64,000 nt of DNA, taken from the NCBI GenBank assembly GCA_973895155.1, contig OZ316894.1, positions 19,096,001 through 19,160,000 on the forward strand, written 5' to 3'. The notes below the pieces were generated by a model that saw nothing but the letters and a program-made list of their open reading frames with translations, was not told the DNA's origin and searched no databases. Shown one piece after another: positions 48,601-58,394 of the stretch; position 1 is the first letter of the stretch; each line of letters starts with the position of its first letter. Both the position numbers and the translations under genes were made by a program. The DNA comes from Marsupella aquatica. Its lineage: Eukaryota > Marchantiophyta.

Positions 48601-50241
48601 TTCTGTTGTTCCACGCAAATTTAAATGAGTCTGGCAATCATTGCTCGTACACCTACAAAGTTTCCTAAGGTCAAATTGAGTGTGACAGGAGATGACACTA
48701 ACTAGTCGAGCTCTCAACCCTTTCTCCTAGAAGTTTTCAACGAATTCACAGTCGACGACCCCGATTGATGAGAAGCCAGTATCTTTAAGTCCGGAGAGCA
48801 ATGTGCGGCATGAACGACCTTTCCTGAAATCACTTCGACAGGAAGGCAGAGATAGCCATTCTCAATAATATATGCACAACGCTTATCACGTACTGCTGAA
48901 CTTTTAATACGAGATCACCAGCAGTATGTATCATCGAAGACTGTGCAATACTCACTATCGCCATTCCCCTATCATAACCATCACAAATTGCTCTCGCTTT
49001 CTCATGACCGTCATCAATTGCTATCTGTTTGTCATTAACAAAACAAACTGCAATCTCTCTTTGGTGAAGATCAGAAAGAGCCCAAAGTTTTCCGGACTTG
49101 TTATACACTTTTAATTCTCATCCAGGCTGTAGGTTCTGTGGCCAGAAGGCTGCCACGGGCGCTGCATAATGACCAGAGTTTTGGATATGGAATGGCAATC
49201 TGAAACATATCCTCATGAAAAACAATCGTCGGACTTAACACCATACAGAAAACAGAGTTTACTGTCCAGTTTGAATACCTGACGAAGTGGGATGATCCGC
49301 GAAAGCATTCCGATAAGGATGTCTGTATTCAGGCTCCTCTCATGAGCTTCGTCCAGGACAACAACGGAATATTTCCTCAGCAGGAAGTCTGCCTGCAACA
49401 ATATCATCCATTACATAAATCTTCTTACACTGACTTTTTCAGTAGTTGTACTTGTAGGCACTTATTTGAGTGCGCATGAATACGTACAAACACAGCTGCG
49501 AAACCCTTAGAAGCATTGCAATAGCCAGAAGATCTAACACAGGAGGCACCATACCTGTAGTTCTCTCAAAAGTATTCCGTCCGTCATGAATTTGATGCAG
49601 CTTTTCTCCCCAATTTTACGATCATGGCGGACTTGGAATCCTACTTCTTGACCTAAACTCACACTCAGCTCATGGGCGACCCTCCGTGCAGTTGCTAGAA
49701 CGGCAACCCTCCTGGGTTGGGTCACACCTATGATTCCAGATCGCTCTGGACAATGAGGAGAACCATACCCTGCTTCATATAGAAACTGCAAAACGGCAGA
49801 TTCACTGGGTGAGAATGCTTCCGAGCTAAAGTTCATTACGAAGGGTGTGCGTCCCTCCGGATTTTCTCTCAGTAAGTTGTTATTCATACAAGGGCATTGG
49901 CACCCAACCTGTGGAACCTGGGTGGTCTTGCCACACCCAGTTTCTCCGCACACGATGACAATCGGATTCTCCTGAATTGCCTCCATAATTTCCTGTTCCA
50001 TCATCACAATTGGGAGACTTTCTCGACTCTTTTCCACGTCATCCGGTCTCCGAACATGCACCACATACTTCGGCTTTCTGACTGCAGGCGGCTGTTTGGA
50101 AACGCTCAAAGCCTCTCCCTGTTCCTTAAATTCGCTCTCTAGCTGGGCAACTTTCCCCTTTGCTTTCTTCTTCTTCCTTTGCTTGCGACGTCTCCTCCTT
50201 TCCATGCCGTCAACACCCACAGAGCTCAGAGCGTTTTCCAT
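45673..50241 (-). CDS. DEAH-box ATP-dependent RNA helicase, DHX37/DHR1 type (5 exons)
   Basis: Exons 49909-50241, 49555-49785, 49279-49392, 47364-48602 and 45673-47211 join in frame to 1151 residues. By family it is a nucleolar DEAH helicase that frees U3 snoRNA from pre-ribosomes during small-subunit assembly (yeast Dhr1, human DHX37, Arabidopsis FAS4 type). Visible motifs: Lys/Arg-rich N-terminus (residues 15-30), Walker A GETGCGKT 99-106, motif Ia TQPRRVAV, DEAH 202-205, SAT 261-263, VATNVAETSITIPG, and QRAGRAGRTG 586-595. An acidic insert of about 190 residues (with GGESESEDESDLEMVDD) splits the RecA2 lobe, as is usual in this subfamily, and helicase-associated/OB-like domains fill the C-terminus. 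The N-terminus before the P-loop is shorter than in yeast or human, so an upstream exon is possible; an in-frame TGA lies about 105 nt upstream with no ATG between. The C-terminal exon is 512 codons without interruption. Confidence 0.95.
49786..49908 (-). other. in-frame, stop-free 123-nt intron after the Walker A motif
   Basis: The intron runs from CCACAG|GTTGGG to TTTTGCAG|TTTCTA. Its length is a multiple of three and it has no stop in the reading frame. If retained it would add 41 residues directly after GETGCGKTTQVPQ. Family alignment (VPQFLYEAGYG) shows the spliced form is the helicase; retention would disrupt the RecA1 core. Confidence 0.75.
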
Positions 50242-50279
50242 CACAGAAACGTACCCAACCAGCCACTCTCTGCGGCGTA

Positions 50280-50575
50280 CCTCGAAATTAAGGTCACACT
50301 CTCCAACCTCTATTTGCCTGACTCGAATACTTCAGCCATCCAGCACCTTCGTGATACAATCTCATTTCTAAAGGCATTGAGAAACTCCGTAGACTCTTCC
50401 GAGATGGAAGGCACGAATCCCACACAAGCTCACTCCATCGAAATTCATCGAGGAAAGGCAGGAATCTAGTTGATCCAAAACCTACAGCAACAGCAGGTGG
50501 GAAATGATAGGTTGGACAATAAGATGCTCGACAAACTGAATTGCAATGAAATTTTGATTGATGGATCCACACATG
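50280..50575 (-). repeat. promoter-proximal arm of inverted duplication (DHX37 side)
   Basis: On the minus strand, about 40 to 335 nt upstream of the helicase start codon, this shares collinear blocks with 54,090-54,485 on the plus strand upstream of RPC3. The blocks are GCAATTC.GTTTGTCGAG, CTGTAGG.TTTTGGATC, CCTCGATGAATTT, GGATTC.TGCC.TCCATCTC, GGAAGA.GTCTAC.GAGTT, CTCAA.GC.TTT.GAA and AGGCAAATAGAG.TTGGAG. The order and orientation relative to each gene are the same. Confidence 0.8.
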
Positions 50576-50689
50576 AAAAGCTCGGGGGAGTCGAGAGGAT
50601 AATAATGCATTACTGTAGTAGTCACCTCAAGTCTTCGGAGTGTGCTTTGAATTATTAGATTAGGGTATAGAGCTGAGCTCAACTCTTTG

Positions 50690-53130
50690 GTGGGCCTTGT
50701 TCATCTACCTCCTGTTATTCTGTAGCGTTTCTCTGTCGTCCCCTGCGCCATCAGAGCTCCGTCCATCCAGGATGAAGCGGTGGACTGGGGGTTTAGGGTT
50801 TAGCCAGGGTTCCGTCCATCCACCGTCTGTTTACTGTGAAACCGAGTGTGGCCTGTAAAATAACAGAGGGTGTGTACTCGCCACTGTAAAATAACCGAGG
50901 GTGTCCATTTGCTACTGTAAAACCGAGTGCTGTACTCTATATCAAGAGAGGGTGTCGTTTGCTACTGTAGAACCTACTGTTGTACTGTAAAATAACCCAG
51001 GGTGACCGTTTGCAACTGTAAAACAGAGTGCTGCTCTGGAAAATAACAGAGGGTGTCCGCTTGCTACTGTAAAATGGCTGTGTACTGTGAAATAACTGAG
51101 GGTGTCCGTTTGCAACTGGAGGGTGTCCGCTTGCTACTGTACTGTAAAATCACTGAGGGAGTCTGTTTGCTACTGTAAAACCAAGTGCTGTACTGTAAAA
51201 TAACAGAGGGTGTCTGCTTGCTACTATAAAACGGCTGCTGTACTGTCAAATAACTGAGGGTGTCGGTTTGCTACTGTAAAACCAAGTGCTGTACTGCAAT
51301 TAACAGAGGGTGTCTTTGCACTGTAAAACCGAGTGCTGTACTGTAAAATAACAGAGGGTGTCGGTTGGCTACTGTAAAACCTAGTGCCGCACTGTCAAAT
51401 AACAGAGGGTGTCTGTTTGCAACTGCGAAAATGAATGGTATACTGTAAACTATTAGAGTGTCTGCTTGCTATTTAAAACCATTTGCTGTACTGTGTAAAA
51501 TAACAGGGGGTTTCAACCGAGCCTGTTGTCAGTCTGTGACAGAGCTGCCAGGAGTGTTTATGGAGGGCTTTGCTTGCCAAAGTGAAAAATGTCCTGCCAT
51601 TGTTCCCCTGCATTGCAAACCTGGCAACGGGCTTTGCTCGCCATAGCCAAAAATGTCCTCACATTATTCCCCTGCGTTGCAAACATGGCAGCCCGGCCCT
51701 GCCTTTCTCCCACTCTGCCCTCACACTCGATTGCCCCCTGCTCCAGACAGGGCTCCATCCATCTGGGATGAAGCCGTGGTTAGGGTTTGGTGCTGTCCGT
51801 CCAATACCAGTTTGCTACTCTAGAGTGTGTCAACTGAAGTTGTTAGAGCACTAGGGTGTGTCAAAGCACAGCCATAACTCTCAGTTATGGCTCAAGACAT
51901 AAGACGCTTTTACAACCCGGACAAAATCACTATGGGTTACAGAAATACATATCCATAAGGGGGACATGTCCCAAAAAATAAAGCCTTAACACTTTGGTTA
52001 CGGGAGAACTTTGACACACCTACTCCCACTGTTTTGCCAAACAGGGTGTCTGGGAGCATTTGTGGCAGGCTTGGCTCCACATTGCAAACAGGGCGCCCGA
52101 CCCCACCTTTTCCCAACTCCACCATGGCACTCTGTTTCCCCCTGCGCCACACTCTGTTTCCCCCTGCGCCAGCCCAAGCTCCGACCATCTGAGCTGAAGC
52201 GGTGGTTGGGGGTTTAGGGTTTAGCTAGGGTTTCATCCAGCCAGTGCCTATTTGGTTGCTATAAAACTGACAATTATACTATAGAATAACAAAGGATGCC
52301 AACTAAATCTGAACCATCTGTCAGTCTGGCAAACAGAGTAGTCTGGAGCATTTATGGTGGGCTTGGCTCACTAAGCCAAAATTGGCCTCCCCTGTTCCTT
52401 GCGTTGCAAACATGGCAAACCTGGCCCTGCCTTTTTCCCACTCTGCCCTAGCACTTGGTTGTCCCCTACACCAGCCATAGCTCTATCTGAACCAGTGGTT
52501 GGGGGTCATGGTTTAGCCAGAGTTCCGTCTACCTAGTGTCAGTTTGCTGCTGTAAAACTGAGTGCTACTATAATGTAACAAAGGGTGCCAACTGAACCTG
52601 TTAGAGCACTCCCCCTGGTTTGCCAACAGAGCTACTGAGAGAGTTGATGGCAGGCTTGAGTTGCCATGGCCAGAAATGGTCTCCCATTGTTCCCCTGCAT
52701 TGCAAACACAGCAGCCTGGCCCTGCCATTTGCTCACCAGTCCCTGGCACTCTATGATGCCCTTCTCCAGCCAGAGCTCTTTCCATGAGGGCTAAAGTGGT
52801 GGTTGGGTTTATCCATCCAACGTCCAGTTGCTACTGTAAAACTGAACCTTTTGAAGCACTCCCACCAGCCTGCCAACACAGGGTGGTTGGGAGTGTCATG
52901 CCAGGCTTGGCTTGTCATAGCCAAAAATGGCCTCCCACCATGTCCCTGCATTGCAAGCATGGTGGCCCATTTTCCTAGTCTGCGTTGGCACTCTGTCATC
53001 CCCTATGCCAGCCAGAGCTCCGTCCAACCGGGGCAATTCGGAGGTTGGGGATTTAGGTTTAGCCAGGGTTTGGTTTATCCTGCACCCATTTGCTGCTGTA
53101 AAACTGAGTGCTGTACTACAGTGGTGTCAT
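50690..53130. repeat. nested satellite: about 290-bp outer units
   Basis: Outer units (anchors near 50,757, 51,747, 52,182, 52,472, 52,775 and 53,020) share CAGAGCTCCGTCCATC, GATGAAGCGGTGGTTGGGG, a telomere-like TTTAGGGTTTAGCCAGGGTT, TTTGCTACTGTAAAACTGAG, then GAGCACTCCC, GGCAGGCTTGGCT, CATAGCCAAAAATGGCCTCCC, CCCCTGCATTGCAAACATGG and TGGCCCTGCC. Spacing ranges from about 250 to 435 bp, except for the first interval, which is lengthened by an inner array. The block is non-coding. Confidence 0.9.
50833..51515. repeat. inner minisatellite, about 15 units of 40-55 bp
   Basis: Consensus TACTGTAAAACCGAGTGCTG, TACTGTAAAATAACAGAGGG, TGTCCGTTTGC, repeated about fifteen times with unit-length variation. 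The sequence matches one internal portion of the surrounding 290-bp outer unit, so the array is a local amplification inside one outer unit. Confidence 0.92.
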
Positions 53131-53395
53131 CTCGGTTTGCCCAGAAATAAAATTATGAAAATGTTAGGCCTAAGTAACAAACTATTTTGTGGTCCTTGAG
53201 AAACCTAGAAGTAATTTTGTTATGTAAATTTTGATAGTACTCTAAGGATCCTGGTTTAATCAAAAAACTCTGAGGTCAAAACAAAAAACATCTGAGACTT
53301 TCAAATGTATTGTTTTATCGGATGTTGGAACATTATGGACAATAGTAGCCCTCATAACTCTACACTTGCTGAAGGCCTCTTTTTTGAGGGCATTA

Positions 53396-53747
53396 GAGCA
53401 TCTCCAACCCAACTGGGTTTTGTTACTATACCTAACTGGGATTCATTGGAAGACTATCTGGATTTCAGGAAATGGGGTTTTTGGTTATTGGATCTATAGG
53501 TTTTTGGTTTTGGTTATATAGGAGAGATTATAGTTGACTCCTTACTAGGTTTGTTGCTGGGATTTCAAGATGGCAATCTAAGGATGCCATGTTGATACCT
53601 ACTATTTAGGGGAATTACCCTGTCAGGGTTGGGGCTGCTTTTCAGTTGGCCCCTAAAACCAAGTACAACAAACTAAATATAGGACTTTGTCAGACTGGGT
53701 ATTTAATATACCCAAATAAGCAAAACCCGGTTGGATTGGAGGTGCTC
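53396..53747. mobile_element. MITE with 27-bp inverted ends and TTA duplication (Tourist/PIF-Harbinger-like)
   Basis: The ends 53,396-53,422 (GAGCATCTCCAACCCAACTG then GGTTTTG) and the reverse complement of 53,721-53,747 (GAGCACCTCCAATCCAACCG then GGTTTTG) match at 24 of 27 positions. TTA flanks both sides (53,393-53,395 and 53,748-53,750). The element is 352 bp, AT-rich and non-coding. A TTA target duplication with such ends is typical of Tourist-type elements mobilised by PIF/Harbinger transposases. No transposase is present in the window. Confidence 0.88.
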
Positions 53748-54089
53748 TTATAGCAGAGATGTCCAGTAAACAGTACTTTACCATACACCTAAAATTAGAA
53801 AAGGAAACTTATGAAGTGCATTAAATCACAGCTGCCCCTAAGTTCTTATTATAATGTGCACAGAATGGGCTTGAGCTCCACAAAAGGTGGTGAGTGCTTC
53901 ACTTTTTATGTCACAAAATGAGGAGTAGTGAGGGAGTGAATGGGGCTTTTATGGGGGTAAGTGTGGTTTGAGTAATGTTCAGTAGGGTTTAAATGTTTCG
54001 ATCGTTCACATTGTTTGCATTTTCATCTACTTGTTCACAGATGATGGTAGAACGCTTTCTGCTGGGTTTTACAATTCTCCTCGATTCTC

Positions 54090-54485
54090 CAGTGTCCATG
54101 CAATTCGTTTTGTCGAGTGCCATTTTGTTCGATGGTCTTTCATCTGCTTCTGTAGGTTTTTGGATCGGCAACTCGATTCCTACGATTCGTCCTCGATGAA
54201 TTTTCTCAGATGCACCATTGAGCTGAGCCTCTGGAGGATTCCTGCCCTCCATCTCGGAAGAAGTCTACAGAGTTCCTCAAAGCATTTCGAAGTGGTCAAA
54301 TATTGCGAATGTGCTCAAAGCATTTCGAAGTGGTCAAATATTGCGAATGTGCTTGACTGCTGATTGCTGAAATTTGAGAGCAAGTCTTCCATGCAGGCAA
54401 ATAGAGTTTGGAGGAACGTGGCAAATAGAGTCTTCCATGCAGGCAAATCGCCGTGATGGACAATGCGTTGAATTTCCAGGGGTTT
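54090..54485 (+). repeat. promoter-proximal arm of inverted duplication (RPC3 side)
   Basis: Plus-strand partner of 50,280-50,575, ending about 190 nt before the RPC3 start codon. It is longer because a 38-bp unit is tandemly doubled (54,276-54,351) and a roughly 46-bp piece with CTTCCATGCAGGCAAAT is doubled (54,386-54,448). Conserved blocks such as TCCATCTCGGAAGA and AGGCAAATAGAG may be transcription or leader elements kept in both genes. Confidence 0.8.
54276..54351. repeat. perfect 38-bp tandem duplication
   Basis: Units 54,276-54,313 and 54,314-54,351 are identical (starting CTCAAAGCATTTCGAAGTGG). The equivalent place upstream of the helicase gene has one diverged 38-bp unit, so the doubling came after the two arms separated. 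Confidence 0.95.
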
Positions 54486-54672
54486 TGGACGGGCGACAAG
54501 TTCGGCTTAGGAATTTAAATGAAGGTTTCAGGTAAATGGAGAAATCCTTCTTTTCGTGTTGAAAAGAAGCTTTTGCCAATCAATAAAAACCGTAGAGAGA
54601 TCAAAACCCTAGAGAGATTCGGAGAAATCCTTTCCATCGCTAATTTTGCCTGCAAAGTGGTATGGTTGAGCA

Positions 54673-56337
54673 ATGGCGATGCAGCATAGGTGTAAACTTG
54701 CCTGCCACCTGATCAGCACCCACTTCGGCGAATTGGTGGAGAAGGTTTGCAGTTGCTTGATCTACAAAGGTCCGCTAGCTCTTCCGGAAATCGCTCGATA
54801 TACAGAACTGAATCCCGGTCAGCTCCGCAACTGCCTCCTTGTTCTGGTTCAACATAATTGTGTTCAGGGCTACAAAGTCGAGCACGAAGCCATCGGACAG
54901 GCTGGTCCGAAGGTATCCACCTCTTACATTGCTATTGTCAACAACATTCTTCACAGGGTGCGATTTCCCAAGTTTCTTGTAACTGTTCGTGATGAAATTG
55001 GAGACGAGACTGAGTCTTTATTAGAAGGTCTGCTGGAGCATGGGAGGCTGACTTTGGAGCAAGTAATACAAAGGGCTGCTGCACGACAGGGCAAAGCGGA
55101 AGCAGAGGTGGAAACACTCCAGAAGCAAACCTTTGCAGCTCTTGTGCGCTCACACTATATCGAACGCTGTCCTTCATCGGAGCCCAATGTGGCTCCCAAG
55201 TCTATTGAGCCACCCAAAAAGGTACCACGGGGAACATCAAAGGCTAAAAGCATCAAGGAGGCAGTAAAGCTTCTTGAAAGTGAAGAACGGAGGATTCTCA
55301 ATGCTGCGTCTGTACTCGACACAGAGCGGTTTCGGATGCCATCTTCTCTGGAAGAAGTGGGAGAAACAAACTCTGACGAACCCATGACAGAGCCTGTGGG
55401 TGCAGCGGGGCAGAAAAGAAAGCGAGATGCATTGGACATGGATGCAAAGACTATGGCCCTTATTGATGAGAAAGAGGTGTTGTGGCGTGCTAATTACGAC
55501 GAGCTCATTCGCAAACTGAGACACCAGGCTTGTGTAGCTCAAGTCAAAGCAAGGATAGATTCTACAGCAGGTGTAGTGCTGGAGGCAATGCTGGAAAGTA
55601 CGAGTCAGGAAACTAGGTACAGGCAGCAAACTTCTGTTTCCCTTTCCATGCCCGTAATCATGGAGGCAGTGACAAGAACTCCAGAGGGTCGCACTATGAC
55701 AATGGAACGCATTCGTGGGGCTCTGCATCAGATGTCCTCGGAATCCACAGGTTTCTTGAGCAAGTTTGGTGATGGTGGGAGCAGCTATGTCATCAATATC
55801 CACAAAATCGTTGAACTTGCACGACGAAATGAGGTTGAGGGTATAGTGCTACAACGATTTGGACGCGAATGTTGTCGTATTTACAGACTTCTTATGATGA
55901 AGGGTCAAATGGAACAAAAGCAGATTGCAGGAATGGCCATGGTGCAGCTTAAAAGTGCCAGGGAGCTACTGTACAGGTTATTGAAGGAGCAGTATGTTAT
56001 AGTTCAGGAGGTTGCAAAGACAGCGGAGCATTCTGCACAAAAATCATTTTACTTGTGGAATATAAACTGGCAAACTGTACAAGACCTAGTGCTAGACGAC
56101 ATGTATCATGCTGCAGCAAACTTGGGGCAACGCCTTGCACAGGAGCTGGAACAAGAACAAGAGGTATTGGAACTTCTAAAACAAATCCAAGCTGCCAAGG
56201 CAGCTGGGGCAGAGAGTCATGTTACTCTGACTCAACGCCAACATGAGCAAGTGAAGCGGATCCGAGGTGTAGCTTCTGTGCTTGAATCTTCTTTGCTGCA
56301 CCTTGACGATGCCATCCTGTTGTTTCATGATTTCTAG
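54673..56337 (+). CDS. DNA-directed RNA polymerase III subunit RPC3 (RPC82/RPC62 type)
   Basis: Predicted 554-residue intronless protein, close to the family's usual length (human 534). By family it is the core of the Pol III RPC3-RPC6-RPC7 subcomplex, which contacts TFIIIB and opens tRNA and 5S promoters. The N-terminal winged helix is clear (HLISTHFGELVEKVCSCLI, LPEIARYTELNPGQLRNCLL), followed by extended winged-helix modules. A basic linker at about 248-253 (AGQKRKRDALDMDAK) looks like a nuclear signal. Residues 400-470 hold the RPC82-type block (FGRECCRIYRLLMMKGQMEQ, then KSARELLYRLLKEQYVIVQE and KSFYLWNINW), and the C-terminus is a Glu/Gln-rich coiled coil ending HLDDAILLFHDF. The start at MAMQHR fits the conserved N-terminal helix; Met3 is the only close alternative. 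It is divergent to the DHX37-type gene and shares an upstream element with it. Confidence 0.93.
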   Translation: MAMQHRCKLACHLISTHFGELVEKVCSCLIYKGPLALPEIARYTELNPGQLRNCLLVLVQHNCVQGYKVEHEAIGQAGPKVSTSYIAIVNNILHRVRFPKFLVTVRDEIGDETESLLEGLLEHGRLTLEQVIQRAAARQGKAEAEVETLQKQTFAALVRSHYIERCPSSEPNVAPKSIEPPKKVPRGTSKAKSIKEAVKLLESEERRILNAASVLDTERFRMPSSLEEVGETNSDEPMTEPVGAAGQKRKRDALDMDAKTMALIDEKEVLWRANYDELIRKLRHQACVAQVKARIDSTAGVVLEAMLESTSQETRYRQQTSVSLSMPVIMEAVTRTPEGRTMTMERIRGALHQMSSESTGFLSKFGDGGSSYVINIHKIVELARRNEVEGIVLQRFGRECCRIYRLLMMKGQMEQKQIAGMAMVQLKSARELLYRLLKEQYVIVQEVAKTAEHSAQKSFYLWNINWQTVQDLVLDDMYHAAANLGQRLAQELEQEQEVLELLKQIQAAKAAGAESHVTLTQRQHEQVKRIRGVASVLESSLLHLDDAILLFHDF

Positions 56338-58394
56338 TGATTTCCGGTCATGAAGATTGATCCGTTAAATCAGAGGACGCGGGGCTTAGTTCGAGTCAAA
56401 CTGCTCCACTCCCGCTTGCTGAATGTCTCTCACAGTTCTCGGAAGAAATATGTACACTTCTCAATGGACAGATGCATGCTGCTTGACGAATTCTTCCCTG
56501 GCTGAATTTGGGCTGTTAGGGAGAAACGTTTACAAATTCGATTCTGAAGAATGTTTACAAAGATCATGACAAATAGACAGTAAAATTGGAGGGTCATAGC
56601 TTTCGTGTAGCTGTCTTCCACATTTTTTGCAAAGCTCCACAATCGGAAAACCAAATTGGTTCAGCTATAACTTTAGGAACTTTGTTGCTTTATAGCGATG
56701 TACTCAAGACTTGAACAAGATTTAAAGACAGTTCCAACGTTTCCCAGCAAGGTTTACCTTCTGTAATACTGGGTGCTCATGGAATTCTGGGAGACAAGAA
56801 GTGATAATCTAGAAGTGGGATTTTTGGAGTGGAATTGTGATGTATATATCTCTTACGAGCTATGTGTGTTGGCCTCGTGCAGTTTTGGCCTCTTTGTTTA
56901 CCTAAGAGTTCTCAAGTGATCCTCATAAGTATATAATTCTTGTACAACCTTCGAGTAAACTTATGTTCTGTCCACAACAATCGTCATAATAAGTATCTTA
57001 TCCAATCCTTTCATTGTCGGTTTCTTGCGATACCTGCCTCCTTTCTGATTTGTCTACTGATAGAGGTATTGTGATTCAATTCATTCTTATCTTGAGATAT
57101 TCACAACGCGATTGAGAGTGCCTGCTTCCACTCAAGTCTGGATGTGGTCCTCCATCGCCACGATTATAATCGGATGTTTTGTCCTTAGTTAACTCTTGTC
57201 ATTCTGCTATGACTCAGTCTGCCCGAAGCTAAGCATCCGGTTTCTTTCCTCACCTTGTCATTATCTATTAGGCTATCTTACAGTTGCGGTACAATGCTTG
57301 TTACTTCATCTTCCGATGAGCACGTGGTGTGTTTCTCGTTGATCTCTGGAGATGGGTCAAGCTTTAACTCCCAGCATGATTAAATCCTATGGTGCGCGTT
57401 CTTCCTAACGGGGGCAGATGCGGAAGGAACTCGTGCCAAGGGTTCGGCCATCCCTCAGGGAAATTCCCCATGATGTGTCAAGGCCAAAATTGATTTGTTG
57501 TTGCACAAGACACTTGTAGGCCAAATAACGGGCCCTGTTCAGATGGGACAACTAGCAATTCAATTCGAATTCTTGAAATCCAATTCCGAAATGAAAGAGT
57601 CAACGTGGGGATCGACTTAGAGAGGCAAGGAGATTATTGAAAAGGCAAACGACAAAAGGAACTTGGCTTCACTGGCTGAAAACTGATATAGAAAAAGCAC
57701 TGCATCATCGTTTATGATACTGTACTAAGTATCCCACAAAACATCGAGTACATAGGTGGGAGGTGCCTTGGACAATGATGAGAAGGTAAGTAGGAAACTC
57801 CATTAGGGGGATGGGTGGAGAAGCAATTCAAATTGAATATTCCATCCCAAATAGCCATCCCAAATCACCTTTTCTTTTAGTTAAATGAAATATTGATGAC
57901 TTTCAAGAAAAAGAAGGCGTGCGAGGTCGGCTGCCTGCTTCCTCATCCAAATCATGTTCCACACCTCGTGAAGAAGCGCTGCCAGCCACCACAGTAGGTG
58001 ACGTCCGCACAGCCGCTTCAAAAATCGATGGCACGAGCTCTCTATGCTTAAGTATATGGGCCATAACGAGATGATCCTTCAAACGAAATGATCTTCTTCC
58101 AGTGTCAGTAGTTAGTCGCTGGTTATTGATTTTCGCACTTTTCTAATCTTCAAATTATTGATCGAATGTGCATCGGACCTAATCACACTCAGTTCGTTTG
58201 GTGAGTTGGGACGTGATTGGCAATAATGTGGTTGCGACACTGATAGGCCCAGTCTAAAGGATTGGCTGCACTGAGCGAACGCAGCGCATCCGAGAGCTGA
58301 GTGGAACAGATCTGACTTGTTTGGTAAGAGCTGCGAATCCAAACTACTTTCGGAAGGGCATCGATCGGGCAAGGCCATAGGGAGGAGAGGTGAT
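56338..58394. other. intergenic between RPC3 and the GDSL esterase gene
   Basis: Contains the RPC3 3' untranslated region and the esterase promoter/leader. No repeat arrays or supported genes are seen. No canonical AATAAA was identified close to the RPC3 stop. Confidence 0.45.

Noticed and set aside
53989-54252. Minus-strand open frame of about 87 codons upstream of RPC3
   Set aside because: It lies on the inverted-duplication arm, opposite to the RPC3 leader, with no domain.
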